DNA from: Stenotrophomonas sp. 169
GTDB lineage: Bacteria > Pseudomonadota > Gammaproteobacteria > Xanthomonadales > Xanthomonadaceae
NCBI RefSeq assembly: GCF_014621775.1
Contig: NZ_CP061204.1
Location: 702,501 to 766,500 of the forward strand
DNA length: 64,000 nt
Direction of reading: 5' to 3'
The position numbers and the translations under genes are program-made. How positions within the stretch are numbered: position 1 is the first letter of the stretch; each line of letters starts with the position of its first letter. Positions 44,696 through 53,789 of the stretch are shown here, piece after piece. The notes under the pieces were generated by a model, which saw only the letters and a list, made by a program, of their open reading frames with translations, had not been told where the DNA came from and did no database searches.

Positions 44696-45409
44696 ATGCG
44701 TCAGACGAAGGAAACCTCCGGCCTTGTTCTGGTCGTGGAGGACAACCGTAATATTTCCGAGATGATCGGTGAGTATCTGGAAGGCCGCGGTTTCGAGGTC
44801 GACTATGCCCAGGACGGCTTGGACGGTTATCGTCTGGCGGCTGAGAACAGTTACGACGTCGTCGTGCTGGACCTGATGCTGCCGCGCCTGGATGGCATCG
44901 AAGTCTGCCGCCGCCTGCGCAACGACGCCCGCAAGTCCACGCCGGTGTTGATGCTGACCGCGCGCGACACGCTGGACGACAAGCTCACTGGCCTGGGTTT
45001 CGGTGCGGATGACTACCTGACCAAGCCGTTCGCCATCCAGGAGCTGGAGGCGCGTCTGCGTGCCCTGATCCGTCGCGAGCGTCGTCAGGTGGGTTCGGAA
45101 GTGCTGAAGGTCGCGGATCTGGTGCTGGATCCGGTGAGCATGCGTGCGACGCGTGCCGGCACCGAGCTGCAGCTTTCGCCGATCGGCCTGCGTCTGCTGA
45201 CCATCCTGATGCGCGAATCGCCGCGCGTGGTGACACGTCAGGAAATCGAGCGCGAGATCTGGGGCAATGGGTTGCCGGATTCGGACACCCTGCGCAGTCA
45301 TCTGTACAACCTGCGCAAGATCATCGACAAGCCCTTCGATCGCCCGCTGCTGCACACCGTGCAGAGCGCCGGTTACCGCATCGCGGACATCGCCCAGCCG
45401 ATGGGCTGA
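44696..45409 (+). CDS. OmpR-family response regulator
   Basis: 237-aa two-component regulator. The receiver domain (about 10-125) has VVEDN, the phosphoacceptor Asp59 in VVLDLMLPRLDG, the conserved TARDT and Lys110 in YLTKPF. The C-terminal winged helix (about 140-232) ends TVQSAGYRIA. GAGGGAAG before ATG 44696 sets the start. Its sensor kinase follows 104 bp downstream. Flanking inverted repeats share a GCCTGCAC half-site, which suggests autoregulation. The target stimulus is unknown. Confidence 0.93.
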   Translation: MRQTKETSGLVLVVEDNRNISEMIGEYLEGRGFEVDYAQDGLDGYRLAAENSYDVVVLDLMLPRLDGIEVCRRLRNDARKSTPVLMLTARDTLDDKLTGLGFGADDYLTKPFAIQELEARLRALIRRERRQVGSEVLKVADLVLDPVSMRATRAGTELQLSPIGLRLLTILMRESPRVVTRQEIEREIWGNGLPDSDTLRSHLYNLRKIIDKPFDRPLLHTVQSAGYRIADIAQPMG

Positions 45410-45421
45410 AGCCGCAGTCAT

Positions 45422-45458
45422 GCCCCCTGTGCAGGCCTTCCACGCCTGCACAGGGGGC
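45422..45458 (+). promoter_or_regulatory. Long hairpin between response regulator and kinase
   Basis: Perfect 15-bp arms GCCCCCTGTGCAGGC / GCCTGCACAGGGGGC with a 7-base loop, 12 bases after the regulator stop. No T-run follows. TATACT (45475-45480) after it may be a -10 box for the kinase gene. Either an attenuator or a pair of binding sites. Confidence 0.6.
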
Positions 45459-45513
45459 TGACGTACCCGCTGCCTATACTCGGCGCGGCCATCTTCTGTA
45501 GTGATCCCGTCCG

Positions 45514-46785
45514 ATGCCGCACGGCCTGCCGCGCAAGATACGTATCGCCTTCATCCTGCAGGCCGTGCTGGCCAGCCTTGGCATCCTGCTCGGTGCCTGG
45601 CTGGTCTCGCTGGTGATCAAGCACAGTCTGGTCAGTGCGGCGTTGCGCGAGGAGGCCGCCTATTACTGGACGCTGCACGACGCATCCCCGTCGCAGCCAC
45701 CTCCCAATACCCAGAACATCCGTGGCTATCTGGTGGAAACCGGGCGTTCCAGCCTGAACCTGCCAGCGAACCTGCGTGACCTGCCGGCCGGCTTCCATGA
45801 GCTGCGCCGGGATGATCAGCTGGTCTGGGTGGATGTGCAGCCGCAGGGGCGGCTGTATCTGGTGTTCCTGCGCTCCCGCGCGGAGTTGTTGGCATTCTGG
45901 TTCGGCATCGTGCCGGTTCTGTTGACCCTGCTCGCCGTGTACGGCGCCAGCTGGGTGACCTACCGGGCCTCCAAGCGTCTGGTGTCGCCGGTGAACTGGT
46001 TGGCCCGTCGCGTATCGCGTTGGGATCCGGGCAAGCCCCAGGCCAGCGATCTGGATCCGCAGAAACTGCCCGCCGATATGCAGGGCGAGACCCGCCAGCT
46101 GGCGGCTGCACTGCATTCGTTGGCCAGCAGGGTGACCGAAAACGTGGCGCGCGAGCGTAACTTCACCCGCGATGCCAGCCACGAACTGCGGACGCCGCTG
46201 ACCGTCATCCGGGTCGCCAGCGACATGGCGCTCGCCGATGAAACCGCCTCGCCGCGCCAACTGCGCAGCCTGCAGCGGATCCAGCGCGCTGGACGCGAAA
46301 TGGAGGCGGTGATCGATGCCTTCCTCATCCTGGCGCGCGAAGCCGACGTCGATCCGCAGTTGGAGATGTTCGACGTCAGCGAGGTGGTGCGCCATGAAGT
46401 AGATACGGCCACCGAGCTGATGGTTGATCGGCCGGTGCATGTGGAGTTGCATACGCCCGGCGTGGTCGAGCTGCATGGTCCACCGCGCGTGCTGCAGGTG
46501 GTCATCAGCAACCTGGTGCGCAACGCCTGCAACTACACCGACGAAGGCCGCGTGGACGTGTTTGTCGAACAGGACCGCGTGCGGGTACGCGACACGGGCA
46601 TCGGCATGTCACCCGAAGCGCTGGCGAAGGCCTTCGAGCCTTTCTATCGCGCCGAGCCTGATCGCCCGCAAGGTACCGGCCTGGGCCTGTCGATCGTGCG
46701 CCGCCTGTGCGACCGCTTCGGCTGGAAAGTGATACTGACCAGCGAGCCCGGCAAGGGCACCGAAGGCACCATTATTTTCCGCTGA
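45514..46785 (+). CDS. Sensor histidine kinase
   Basis: 423-aa membrane kinase. TM1 at about 10-36 (IAFILQAVLASLGILLGAWLV) is followed by a periplasmic sensor of roughly 90 aa, then TM2 at about 126-150 and a short HAMP-like segment. HisKA has phosphoacceptor His223 in DASHELRTPL. The ATPase domain has NLVRNACNY, RDTGIGMS and GTGLGLSIVRRL. It partners the upstream regulator. The sensor domain is small and unlike PhoQ or EnvZ, so no ligand is proposed. Confidence 0.93.
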   Translation: MPHGLPRKIRIAFILQAVLASLGILLGAWLVSLVIKHSLVSAALREEAAYYWTLHDASPSQPPPNTQNIRGYLVETGRSSLNLPANLRDLPAGFHELRRDDQLVWVDVQPQGRLYLVFLRSRAELLAFWFGIVPVLLTLLAVYGASWVTYRASKRLVSPVNWLARRVSRWDPGKPQASDLDPQKLPADMQGETRQLAAALHSLASRVTENVARERNFTRDASHELRTPLTVIRVASDMALADETASPRQLRSLQRIQRAGREMEAVIDAFLILAREADVDPQLEMFDVSEVVRHEVDTATELMVDRPVHVELHTPGVVELHGPPRVLQVVISNLVRNACNYTDEGRVDVFVEQDRVRVRDTGIGMSPEALAKAFEPFYRAEPDRPQGTGLGLSIVRRLCDRFGWKVILTSEPGKGTEGTIIFR

Positions 46786-46804
46786 GTCGGCCGCGGGCGT
46801 TGGG

Positions 46805-46982
46805 TGTGCCGCGGCCTGCTGGATTCCGCCGAGCACGGCTCGGCGCTACCAGACTCCGTGGGCCTCTCGAACTGTCAGCGCACGATCACGGTAGCGCCGA
46901 GCCACGCTCGGCGAGCGCGCAGCGCGGCGGTTTTGGTGTGCTGCGGCCTGCTGGATTCCGCCGAGCACGGCTCGGCGCTACC
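46805..46982. repeat. SMAG cluster with 131-bp direct duplication
   Basis: GCGGCCTGCTGGATTCCGCC followed by GAGCACGGCTC and GCTACC occurs at 46812-46851 and again at 46943-46982, with a direct SMAG (46891-46913) between. The cluster separates convergent kinase and GDSL hydrolase genes. Confidence 0.88.
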
Positions 46983-46985
46983 GGA

Positions 46986-47705
46986 TCAACCGGACACGCC
47001 ATCGCACTGTACCTTCGGTGCGATCGCCTTCGTCCAGATCGCGTAGCCAGCCGGCGTCATGTGCAACATGTCCTCACGGAACAGCGCCGGATCCGGCTTT
47101 CCATCAGCGCCCAGCATGGGCGTGTAGATGTCCGTGTAGCCCGTGTTGGGCAGTGCAGACAGTGCCTCGCGGATCAGTGTGTTGGCCTGGTTGATGCCCG
47201 GCAGCAGGTGCGCGCGTGACGGACTGGGCTTGATCGACAGGTACTCCACCGTGGTCTTCGGCAGGACCTCGTGCACACGCTGCACAAAGGCCACCACGTC
47301 ATCGCGCACCTGCACGGGGGGGCGGCCACTGTTCAGATCATTGTCGCCGGCATACAGGAACACTTTGCACGGCGCATACGGAATGACAATGCGATCGGCG
47401 TACCAGGTGCTGTCCCGCACTTCGGACCCGCCGAAGCCGCGATTGAACACCGGTTTACCGGGAAAGTCCGCGGCCAGCGATTCCCACATGCGGATCGACG
47501 AGCTGCCGATGAACTCGATGCCGCCGCGCGGTGGCGGCGACGTGGCGTCGTTCTTGCTGAACTCGGTCATGTCGGTGGCCCAGGCCACGTTGGACACCTG
47601 CTCGGGCACCTGCGGCGGTGCAGGGGGAGACAAGGCATGGGCCAGGCCGGTGGTGGACAGGCCGAGGGCCAGGGCAAGCAGCAGTGGGCGGCGACGGGTT
47701 TTCAT
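46986..47705 (-). CDS. Exported SGNH/GDSL-type hydrolase
   Basis: 239-aa protein with a signal peptide (MKTRRRPLLLALALGLSTTG). SGNH blocks are visible: IEFIGSSSIRMWE (catalytic Ser), NRGFGGSEVRD (Gly), LYAGDNDLNSG (Asn) and MLHMTPAGY (Asp upstream and His). This is the form of periplasmic or outer-membrane lipid or polysaccharide esterases related to PAF acetylhydrolase. ATG 47705 gives the signal peptide start; the open frame extends to 47759. Substrate unknown. Confidence 0.88.
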   Translation of the reverse strand: MKTRRRPLLLALALGLSTTGLAHALSPPAPPQVPEQVSNVAWATDMTEFSKNDATSPPPRGGIEFIGSSSIRMWESLAADFPGKPVFNRGFGGSEVRDSTWYADRIVIPYAPCKVFLYAGDNDLNSGRPPVQVRDDVVAFVQRVHEVLPKTTVEYLSIKPSPSRAHLLPGINQANTLIREALSALPNTGYTDIYTPMLGADGKPDPALFREDMLHMTPAGYAIWTKAIAPKVQCDGVSG

Positions 47706-47904
47706 CAGGGGCTCCAACGGGTTGCAGCCTTGCATGATAACGGGACCGCCGTCGCGCACGCTCCGCCGCGCCCGTGCCCCACGCGGCCTTATGGCAAAAT
47801 AGTGCCCTGCTGCCTACCTTGGTTTTCCATGATCGTCCGCTTCCTGCCCCTGCGGTTGCCGCGTTGCGACCTGATTGCCTGTGCATCTGCACGGGGTGCG
47901 TTGC

Positions 47905-48285
47905 ATGGCTGACCAGTTCGGACACATGCCGCGCGGGCCGCGGCGCATGCTGCAGGCGGCACGCTGGTCGTGGCAGGGGCTACGCGCCGCCTGGCTGCAC
48001 GAGTCCTCGTTCCGGCTGGAGGCTTGCCTGCTGTTGGTGCTGGCCCCCCTGGCCCTGTGGCTGGGCGACAGCCCGGTGGAACGCGTGCTGATGATTGGCT
48101 CGCTGCTGCTGGTGCTGGCCATGGAGCTGCTGAACTCCGCCATTGAAGCGGTGATCGAACGCTATGGTCCCGAAATCCACGAACTGGCCGGTCGTGCCAA
48201 GGACATGGGCTCGGCGGCGGTGTTCGTGCTGCTGGTGAATGTACTGCTGTGCTGGGGGATGATCCTGGTCCCCCGGCTGTTCTGA
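47905..48285 (+). CDS. dgkA: Diacylglycerol kinase DgkA
   Basis: 126-aa inner-membrane enzyme that recycles diacylglycerol to phosphatidic acid. Three helices are visible; the signature ELLNSAIEAVIERYGPEIHE and AKDMGSAAVFVLL carry the conserved Glu, Asn and Asp. The N-terminus has the family RMLQAARWSWQGLRAAWLHE. ATG 47905 is preferred over the upstream 47875. A TerC gene follows after 30 bp and is probably co-transcribed. Confidence 0.95.
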   Translation: MADQFGHMPRGPRRMLQAARWSWQGLRAAWLHESSFRLEACLLLVLAPLALWLGDSPVERVLMIGSLLLVLAMELLNSAIEAVIERYGPEIHELAGRAKDMGSAAVFVLLVNVLLCWGMILVPRLF

Positions 48286-48315
48286 CCCTTTCCTGCCTTC
48301 TCGAAGACTCCCCCC

Positions 48316-49065
48316 ATGTATCTTGAACTGCTCTCCGATCCGAACGTCTGGTTGACCCTGCTCACCTTGAGTGCGCTGGAAATCGTGCTGGGTATCGACA
48401 ACCTGGTGTTCATCTCGATTGCCGTCAGCAAGCTGCCGGAAGAGCGCCGTCCCTTCGCGCGCAAGCTCGGCATCGCGGTGGCCTGCATCACCCGCATCCT
48501 GCTCCTGGTGTCCCTGGCGTATCTGGCGCACATGGAAGCCAACCTGTTCACGGTGGCCGGCATGGGCATCTCCATCCGCGATCTCGTGCTGATCCTGGGT
48601 GGCCTGTTCCTGATCATCAAGGGCGGCATGGAGATCCGCGAGCTGATCACCGGCGGGGAAGACGAAGATCCCACCACGACCAAGGCCTCGGCCGTGTTCG
48701 GCATGGTGATCCTGCAGATCGCGATCATCGATATCGTGTTCTCGCTGGATTCGGTCATCACCGCCGTCGGCATTGCCGACCATGTACCGGTGATGGTGGC
48801 GGCGATCCTGCTGTCGGTGGCCGTCATGTTGCTGGCCGCCAACCCGCTGGGTCGTTTCATCGATGCCAACCCGACGGTGAAGATGCTGGCGTTGGCCTTC
48901 ATCCTGCTGATCGGTGCGGTGTTGATCCTGGATGGCATGGATGTGCACGTACCCAAGCCCTACATCTACGCGGCGATGGGGTTCTCGGTGCTGGTGGAGT
49001 GGCTGAACCTGCTGATGCGCCGCCGTGCGGTGGAACACAACGTGCCGGGTGCCGGCAACTGGTAA
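48316..49065 (+). CDS. TerC-family integral membrane protein
   Basis: 249-aa protein with about seven helices. Family motifs EIVLGIDNLVFISI near residue 20 and DIVFSLDSVITAVG near 140, each with an Asp in the membrane, are intact, plus NPTVKMLALAFILLIG. TerC relatives include metal (Mn) exporters that work with the Sec or holotranslocon machinery. The specific role here is unknown. The length is typical of the short YgdQ/YoaE-without-CBS type. Confidence 0.93.
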   Translation: MYLELLSDPNVWLTLLTLSALEIVLGIDNLVFISIAVSKLPEERRPFARKLGIAVACITRILLLVSLAYLAHMEANLFTVAGMGISIRDLVLILGGLFLIIKGGMEIRELITGGEDEDPTTTKASAVFGMVILQIAIIDIVFSLDSVITAVGIADHVPVMVAAILLSVAVMLLAANPLGRFIDANPTVKMLALAFILLIGAVLILDGMDVHVPKPYIYAAMGFSVLVEWLNLLMRRRAVEHNVPGAGNW

Positions 49066-49556
49066 AGGGATTGCCGGGGCTGGGTCCCGGCACCTGCTTT
49101 TGAAGCAGGGTCAACGCAACAGGTGCGGGTCGGCGGGGCGGGGGACGGCAAAGGCCGACCCTGACTGAGGGGCTCCCTCCACCCGGCGGATCATCGCCAT
49201 CTGTAGCGCCGACCCATGGTCGGCGGAATGTTGCCGCCAACGGCCCGCTGCGCTCGCCGACCATGGGTCGGCGCTACCGCTTTTCCTTTTTCTTTATTAC
49301 GCGGCTGGCGGCCACGGAACCTGTCAGGGGCCGGGCGGTGGGGCTGGGCGGGGGCGTTGAGCGCCATGGATGGCGCGAAACGAGGCACGCAGGACGCAGT
49401 CTTTGCCGTCCCCCGCGCCGTCCCACCGCCCGGCCCAGCCGCAGCCTGCTGTCAGCGCCAGCCGCGAGGGGGTCTCCCCCGTTCGACCATCGCAGCACGG
49501 CATTAACTTCCGTCGTGGCATGCTCCCGCTTCCCGCAACCTCCGTGGAGCCCGGCC
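49066..49556. other. Gene-free region between terC and lemA
   Basis: 491 bp with no convincing gene. Two hairpins follow terC: TGCCGGG-GCTGGGT-CCCGGCA (49072-49092) and CCTGCTT-TTG-AAGCAGG (49093-49109), possibly a terminator. A GTAG repeat pair lies at 49203-49278. A pyrimidine tract (TTTTCCTTTTTCTTTATTA) follows, then GC-rich sequence. The lemA promoter is probably here but not recognisable. Confidence 0.5.
49203..49278. repeat. GTAG repeat pair with CCATGG core
   Basis: GTAGCGCCGACC-CATG-GTCGGCG and its inverted partner ending GCTACC. The stem CCGACC..GGTCGG with CCATGG centre differs from the SMAG GCCGAGC core. Confidence 0.88.
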
Positions 49557-50180
49557 ATGCGCCTGTTGACCCGCCTCATCCCGCTGCTCCTGCTGACCGC
49601 CCTGTTGTCCGGCTGTGGCTACAACGCCATCCAGCAGAAGGATGAGTCGGTGAAGGCCAGCTGGTCCGAAGTGCTCAACCAGTACAAGCGTCGCGCCGAC
49701 CTGGTGCCCAATCTGGTCAACACGGTCCAAGGCTTCGCCGACCAGGAACGCACGGTGCTCACCGAGGTCACCAATGCCCGCGCGCGGGTGGGCCAGGTCA
49801 ACGTGAACGCAGATGACGAGGCCTCGTTGCGCCAGTTCCAGCAGGCGCAGGGCGAGCTCGGCAGCGCGTTGTCCCGACTGCTGGTGGTGACGGAAAACTA
49901 TCCCGTGCTGAAGTCCGATGCGAACTTCCGCGACCTGCAGGCGCAGCTGGAAGGCACCGAGAACCGGATCACCGTCGCGCGCGGCCGCTACATCCAGCAG
50001 GTACAGGATTACAACACCTATATCCGTTCGTTCCCGCAGGTGATCACGGCGAAGATCTTCGGCTACAAGACCAAGCCCAACTTCACCGTGGAGAATGAAG
50101 CGCAGATTTCCAACGCGCCGGAAGTGAAGTTCGGTAATCGCCAGCCGGCCGCACAGCCTGCTCCGCAGCCGGGCAGCTGA
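49557..50180 (+). CDS. lemA: LemA-family lipoprotein
   Basis: 207-aa protein with a lipoprotein signal (LTALLSGC, Cys at about residue 20). The conserved LemA pattern follows: KDESVKASWSEVLNQYKRRA, DLVPNLVNTVQGFA, LRQFQQAQGELGSALSRLLV, then ARGRYIQQVQDYNTYIRSFP. It is an alpha-helical envelope protein of unknown function. The last 15 residues are Pro/Gln/Ala-rich. It is followed after 3 bp by a TPM-domain gene, a widespread pairing. Confidence 0.93.
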   Translation: MRLLTRLIPLLLLTALLSGCGYNAIQQKDESVKASWSEVLNQYKRRADLVPNLVNTVQGFADQERTVLTEVTNARARVGQVNVNADDEASLRQFQQAQGELGSALSRLLVVTENYPVLKSDANFRDLQAQLEGTENRITVARGRYIQQVQDYNTYIRSFPQVITAKIFGYKTKPNFTVENEAQISNAPEVKFGNRQPAAQPAPQPGS

Positions 50181-50183
50181 TCG

Positions 50184-51074
50184 ATGCGCCTGACCACGCT
50201 GCTGCTGGTGCTGCTGTGTTGGCTGCCGCTGGGCAGCGTGCACGCTCAGGCGCTGGCGCCGATTCCCGCGCTGGACTCGCCGGTGGTCGATACCACCGGC
50301 ACACTCGACGCGGCCCGCACCCAGCAACTGGTGCAGCAGGCCACGGCGCTGCAGCAGCGCAAGGGCAGCCAGTTGCAGGTGCTGATCGTGCCGACCACGC
50401 AGCCGGAAGACATCGCCCAGTACACCACCCGGGTCTTCGACCAGTGGCAGGTGGGTCGCAAGGGCGTGGACGATGGGGTGCTGCTGGTCGTGGCAAAGGA
50501 TGACAAGCGCGTGCGTATCGAGCCAGGTTACGGGCTCGAGGGCGCGATTCCCGATGCCGTCGCCAACCGGGTGATCCAGGAATATCTGGTGCCTGCGTTC
50601 CGCACGGGGGATTACGCAGGTGGCATCACCGAGGCTTCCGGAGTGCTGGCGCGGCTCATTGAAGGAGAACCGCTTCCGGCACCCGTCAGTGGCCATCGTG
50701 CGCAGCAGAGTGGGAACGGGGGCGATGGCTGGATCGTCGCGGTGGTGATTGGTTTCTTCGTCGGCTCGTTCCTGCGCGCCGTGCTGGGTCGGCTGCCGCG
50801 TCCCGTGCGCGGGCTGATTGCCGGAGGCGGCGCGGCGTTGGCCGCGTTCCTGTTCACCTCATTGCTGCTGGCCAGTGGCATCGCCGGTCTGGTCGGCCTG
50901 CTGATGGCCGTCACTTCCGGCCACCCCGGGCGCTTCGCTGGCGGGGGCGGTTGGGGCGGCGGCAGTTGGGGCGGCGGCGGTGGATTTGGTGGCGGCGGTG
51001 GGTTCGGCGGTGGTGGTGGCTGGGGTGGCGGTGGTGGCCGCTCTGGCGGCGGCGGCGCTTCGGGAGGATGGTGA
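50184..51074 (+). CDS. TPM-domain membrane protein with glycine-rich tail (YgcG-like)
   Basis: 296-aa protein. A signal peptide (MRLTTLLLVLLCWLPLGSVHA) precedes a TPM domain (about 35-160; DTTGTLDAARTQQLVQQATA, VDDGVLLVVAKDDKRVRIEP, GYGLEGAIPD). Two membrane segments (about 180-235) and a C-terminal tail of GGGWGGG-type repeats follow. The TPM fold faces the periplasm. It lies between lemA and a second TPM gene, sharing TGATG with the latter. Function unknown; the family is linked to photosystem repair in plants and envelope maintenance in bacteria. Confidence 0.92.
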   Translation: MRLTTLLLVLLCWLPLGSVHAQALAPIPALDSPVVDTTGTLDAARTQQLVQQATALQQRKGSQLQVLIVPTTQPEDIAQYTTRVFDQWQVGRKGVDDGVLLVVAKDDKRVRIEPGYGLEGAIPDAVANRVIQEYLVPAFRTGDYAGGITEASGVLARLIEGEPLPAPVSGHRAQQSGNGGDGWIVAVVIGFFVGSFLRAVLGRLPRPVRGLIAGGGAALAAFLFTSLLLASGIAGLVGLLMAVTSGHPGRFAGGGGWGGGSWGGGGGFGGGGGFGGGGGWGGGGGRSGGGGASGGW

Positions 51075-51568
51075 TGATCGCGCGTGTCTTGCGCCATGTG
51101 GCGTCTCCCTCGGTGCGACGCACCTTTCCTGCCGCGACGTTGCAGGCGATCACTGACGCGATCGCAGCAGGCGAGCGGCGCCATGGCGGTCAGGTGATGT
51201 TCGCCGTGGAGGCGGATCTGCCCCTCGCCGCGCTGTGGCGCCAGGTGACGCCACGGCAGGCGGCCGAGTGTGCGTTCTCGCACCTGCGCACCTGGGATAC
51301 CGCCGCCAACAACGGCGTGCTGATCTATCTGCTGCTCGCCGACCACGCCATCGAGATCGTCGCCGACCGTGGCCTGCAGGGGCGCGTGGCCGAGACGCAG
51401 TGGCAAGCGATCTGCGCTCACCTGCGTGCGGGGCTGCAGGGCGGTGATCCGGAAGCCGCACTGGTGCTGGCGATCAACGAGGTATCGGACCTGCTGGCCG
51501 GGCACTTTCCGCCGTCCACGCGGTCACACGAAGATGCGCTGCCCGACACGCCGCAGATTCTTGGCTGA
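51074..51568 (+). CDS. Second TPM-domain protein
   Basis: 164-aa protein without signal peptide or glycine tail. The TPM core includes RHGGQVMFAVEADLPL, the family CAFSHLRTWDTAANNGVLIY and DHAIEIVADRGLQGRV. It shares the A of TGATG with the previous stop, so it is translationally coupled in lemA-TPM-TPM order. It may be cytoplasmic or peripheral. TPM proteins with this short form often accompany LemA. Confidence 0.9.
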   Translation: MIARVLRHVASPSVRRTFPAATLQAITDAIAAGERRHGGQVMFAVEADLPLAALWRQVTPRQAAECAFSHLRTWDTAANNGVLIYLLLADHAIEIVADRGLQGRVAETQWQAICAHLRAGLQGGDPEAALVLAINEVSDLLAGHFPPSTRSHEDALPDTPQILG

Positions 51569-51578
51569 GCACAGGCGC

Positions 51579-51584
51579 TAAAAT
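51579..51584 (+). promoter_or_regulatory. Possible -10 box of lgt
   Basis: TAAAAT 27 bases before the lgt ATG, in GCGCTAAAATACCCC. A TTCTTG sequence 15 bases upstream could be the -35. Weak evidence. Confidence 0.4.
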
Positions 51585-51610
51585 ACCCCGATCTCTGCAA
51601 GGCGCTGCCC

Positions 51611-52501
51611 ATGATCTATTTCCACGACATCGACCCCATCGCCATCTCGCTGGGGCCGATCCAGGTGCACTGGTACGGCATCATGTACCTGCTTGGCTTC
51701 GCGTCGGCCTGGTGGCTGGGCAAACGCCGCATCGCCGCCGGCCGCCTGCCGGGGGTCAACACCGATGGGTTCTCCGACCTGCTGTTCTACGGGATGCTCG
51801 GCGTAGTGGTGGGCGGGCGCGTGGGCTACATGCTGTTCTATGCGCTGAGTGACTTCCTGGCCAATCCCCTGCTGCTGCTCAAGGTATGGGATGGCGGCAT
51901 GAGCTTCCACGGGGGCCTGCTGGGCGTGCTGGGCGCCAGCTGGTGGTGGTCGCGCCGGCACCGCCTGCACTTCTTCGACACCATGGATTTCGTCGCGCCG
52001 CTTGTCCCGCTGGGTCTCGGATTCGGTCGCATCGGCAACTTCATCGGCGATGAGCTGTGGGGCAAGTTCACCGATGGCAGCTGGGGCGTGGTCTTCCCGA
52101 CCGGCCTGCCCGCACCGCTGGCACAGCTGGACACGGCCGCGCTGAAGGCAGAGTTCGCCGCCGGTGCGTTGAACCAGTACGCACGCCATCCCTCGCAGCT
52201 GTACGAAGCCTTCCTGGAAGGACTGGTGATGTTCGTCGTGCTGTGGATGGTGTCGGCCAAGCCGCGCCACCGCTATCTGATTTCCGGACTGTTCGCGCTG
52301 ATGTACGGCCTGTTCCGCTTCGCCGTGGAGTTCGTCCGCATGCCTGACAACGGCGTCTACGTGGCCTTTGACTGGCTTACCCGCGGGCAGATCCTCAGCC
52401 TGCCCCTGGTAGCGCTGGGCCTGGTGCTGCTGTGGTTGTCGCGGCGTGCGCCGGTGCTGCAGCCGGTGCTGCCTGCTGTCTCTGCCGGGGCCAAGGCATG
52501 A
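51611..52501 (+). CDS. lgt: Prolipoprotein diacylglyceryl transferase Lgt
   Basis: 296-aa inner-membrane enzyme that transfers diacylglyceryl from phosphatidylglycerol to the lipobox Cys. The signature [13 protein letters not shown] with essential Arg and Asn, and [13 protein letters not shown], are present among seven helices. It overlaps thyA by 4 bp (ATGA), giving the lgt-thyA order seen in E. coli, extended here by folA. Its products include the LemA and LptM lipoproteins encoded nearby. Confidence 0.96.
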   Translation: MIYFHDIDPIAISLGPIQVHWYGIMYLLGFASAWWLGKRRIAAGRLPGVNTDGFSDLLFYGMLGVVVGGRVGYMLFYALSDFLANPLLLLKVWDGGMSFHGGLLGVLGASWWWSRRHRLHFFDTMDFVAPLVPLGLGFGRIGNFIGDELWGKFTDGSWGVVFPTGLPAPLAQLDTAALKAEFAAGALNQYARHPSQLYEAFLEGLVMFVVLWMVSAKPRHRYLISGLFALMYGLFRFAVEFVRMPDNGVYVAFDWLTRGQILSLPLVALGLVLLWLSRRAPVLQPVLPAVSAGAKA

Positions 52502-53292
52502 AAGCCTACCTGGAGCTGTTGTCGCATGTGCTGGAGCACGGCACGGAAAAGAGTGACCGCACCGGTACCGGTACGCGCAGCGTGTTCGGCTGGCAGATGC
52601 GCTTTGATCTGAACCAGGGGTTCCCGCTGGTCACCACCAAGAAACTGCACCTGCGTTCGATCATCCATGAGCTGCTGTGGTTCCTGCAGGGCGACACCAA
52701 TATCGGCTACCTGAAAGACAACCAGGTACGGATCTGGGACGAGTGGGCCGACGAGAACGGCGACCTCGGGCCGATCTACGGCAAGCAGTGGCGCAGTTGG
52801 GCGACGGCCGATGGCAGCAGCATCGACCAGATGCAGTGGCTGGTGGACGAGATCAAGCGCAACCCGGATTCACGGCGGTTGGTGGTGAGCGCATGGAATG
52901 TGGGCGAGCTCTCGCAGATGGCGCTGATGCCGTGCCACAACCTGTTCCAGTTCTACGTGGTGGACGGGAAGCTCAGCTGCCAGCTGTACCAGCGCAGCGG
53001 TGACATCTTCCTTGGCGTGCCCTTCAATATCGCCAGCTATGCGCTGCTGACCCACATGGTGGCGCAGGCCACCGGCCTGGGGGTGGGCGACTTCGTGCAC
53101 ACGCTGGGCGATGCGCATCTGTACTCCAATCACTACGATCAGGCCCGCGAGCAGCTTGCCCGCGCGCCCCGTCCGCTGCCCACGTTGTGGCTCAATCCCG
53201 AGGTGACCGACCTGTTCGGCTTCCGCTTCGATGACATCCGCATCGACGGGTACAATCCGCACCCGGCGATCAAGGCGCCGGTCGCGGTATGA
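52498..53292 (+). CDS. thyA: Thymidylate synthase ThyA
   Basis: 264-aa enzyme converting dUMP to dTMP with methylene-THF. Catalytic Cys146 lies in [28 protein letters not shown] [37 protein letters not shown] and the C-terminal [10 protein letters not shown] are intact. It overlaps lgt and folA by 4 bp each. The dihydrofolate it produces is reduced by the next gene's product. Confidence 0.98.
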   Translation: MKAYLELLSHVLEHGTEKSDRTGTGTRSVFGWQMRFDLNQGFPLVTTKKLHLRSIIHELLWFLQGDTNIGYLKDNQVRIWDEWADENGDLGPIYGKQWRSWATADGSSIDQMQWLVDEIKRNPDSRRLVVSAWNVGELSQMALMPCHNLFQFYVVDGKLSCQLYQRSGDIFLGVPFNIASYALLTHMVAQATGLGVGDFVHTLGDAHLYSNHYDQAREQLARAPRPLPTLWLNPEVTDLFGFRFDDIRIDGYNPHPAIKAPVAV

Positions 53293-53789
53293 CGACGGTA
53301 CGGCTTTCGCTGATTGCTGCACTGGACCGCAATCGCGGTATCGGGCAGGGCAATGCGCTGCCGTGGCACCTGCCGGACGACCTGAAGCACTTCAAGGCGC
53401 TGACCGTGGGCAAGCCGGTGCTGATGGGGCGCAAGACCGCCGAATCGCTCGGCCGTGCACTGCCCGGCCGGACCAATCTGGTGCTCACGCGTCGTGGCGA
53501 GGTCCCGTTCGAGGGCATGCGCGCGGTCGCATCGTTGGATGAGGCGTTGGCCGTGGCCGGTGACGAAGCGGCTGCCGAACTGTGTGTGATCGGCGGCGGT
53601 GAGATTTACCGGCTGCTGATCGGTCAGGCCGACACGCTGTACCTGACCTGGGTAGAAGCCGGGGTGCCTGCGGATACGCATTTTCCGGAGGTTGATCCGG
53701 CGGTGTGGCAGGAAGCAGGAAGTGAATTGCACGCAGCGGATGCGCGCCACCCGTATGCGTTTCGTTTCGTGCGCTACACGCGACGGTAG
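53289..53789 (+). CDS. folA: Dihydrofolate reductase FolA
   Basis: 166-aa NADPH-dependent enzyme restoring THF, and the target of trimethoprim. Motifs: [20 protein letters not shown] (with the catalytic Asp shortly after, in PDDLKHF), [17 protein letters not shown], and [16 protein letters not shown] overlap couples it to thyA, which makes sense because ThyA produces its substrate. The stop codon TAG belongs to the GTAG head of a SMAG repeat. Confidence 0.97.
   Translation: MTTVRLSLIAALDRNRGIGQGNALPWHLPDDLKHFKALTVGKPVLMGRKTAESLGRALPGRTNLVLTRRGEVPFEGMRAVASLDEALAVAGDEAAAELCVIGGGEIYRLLIGQADTLYLTWVEAGVPADTHFPEVDPAVWQEAGSELHAADARHPYAFRFVRYTRR

Noticed and set aside
49380..49556. Small ORFs upstream of lemA
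   Set aside because: Low-complexity Pro/Arg/Ala translations in several frames, no SD and no conserved pattern; treated as non-coding.
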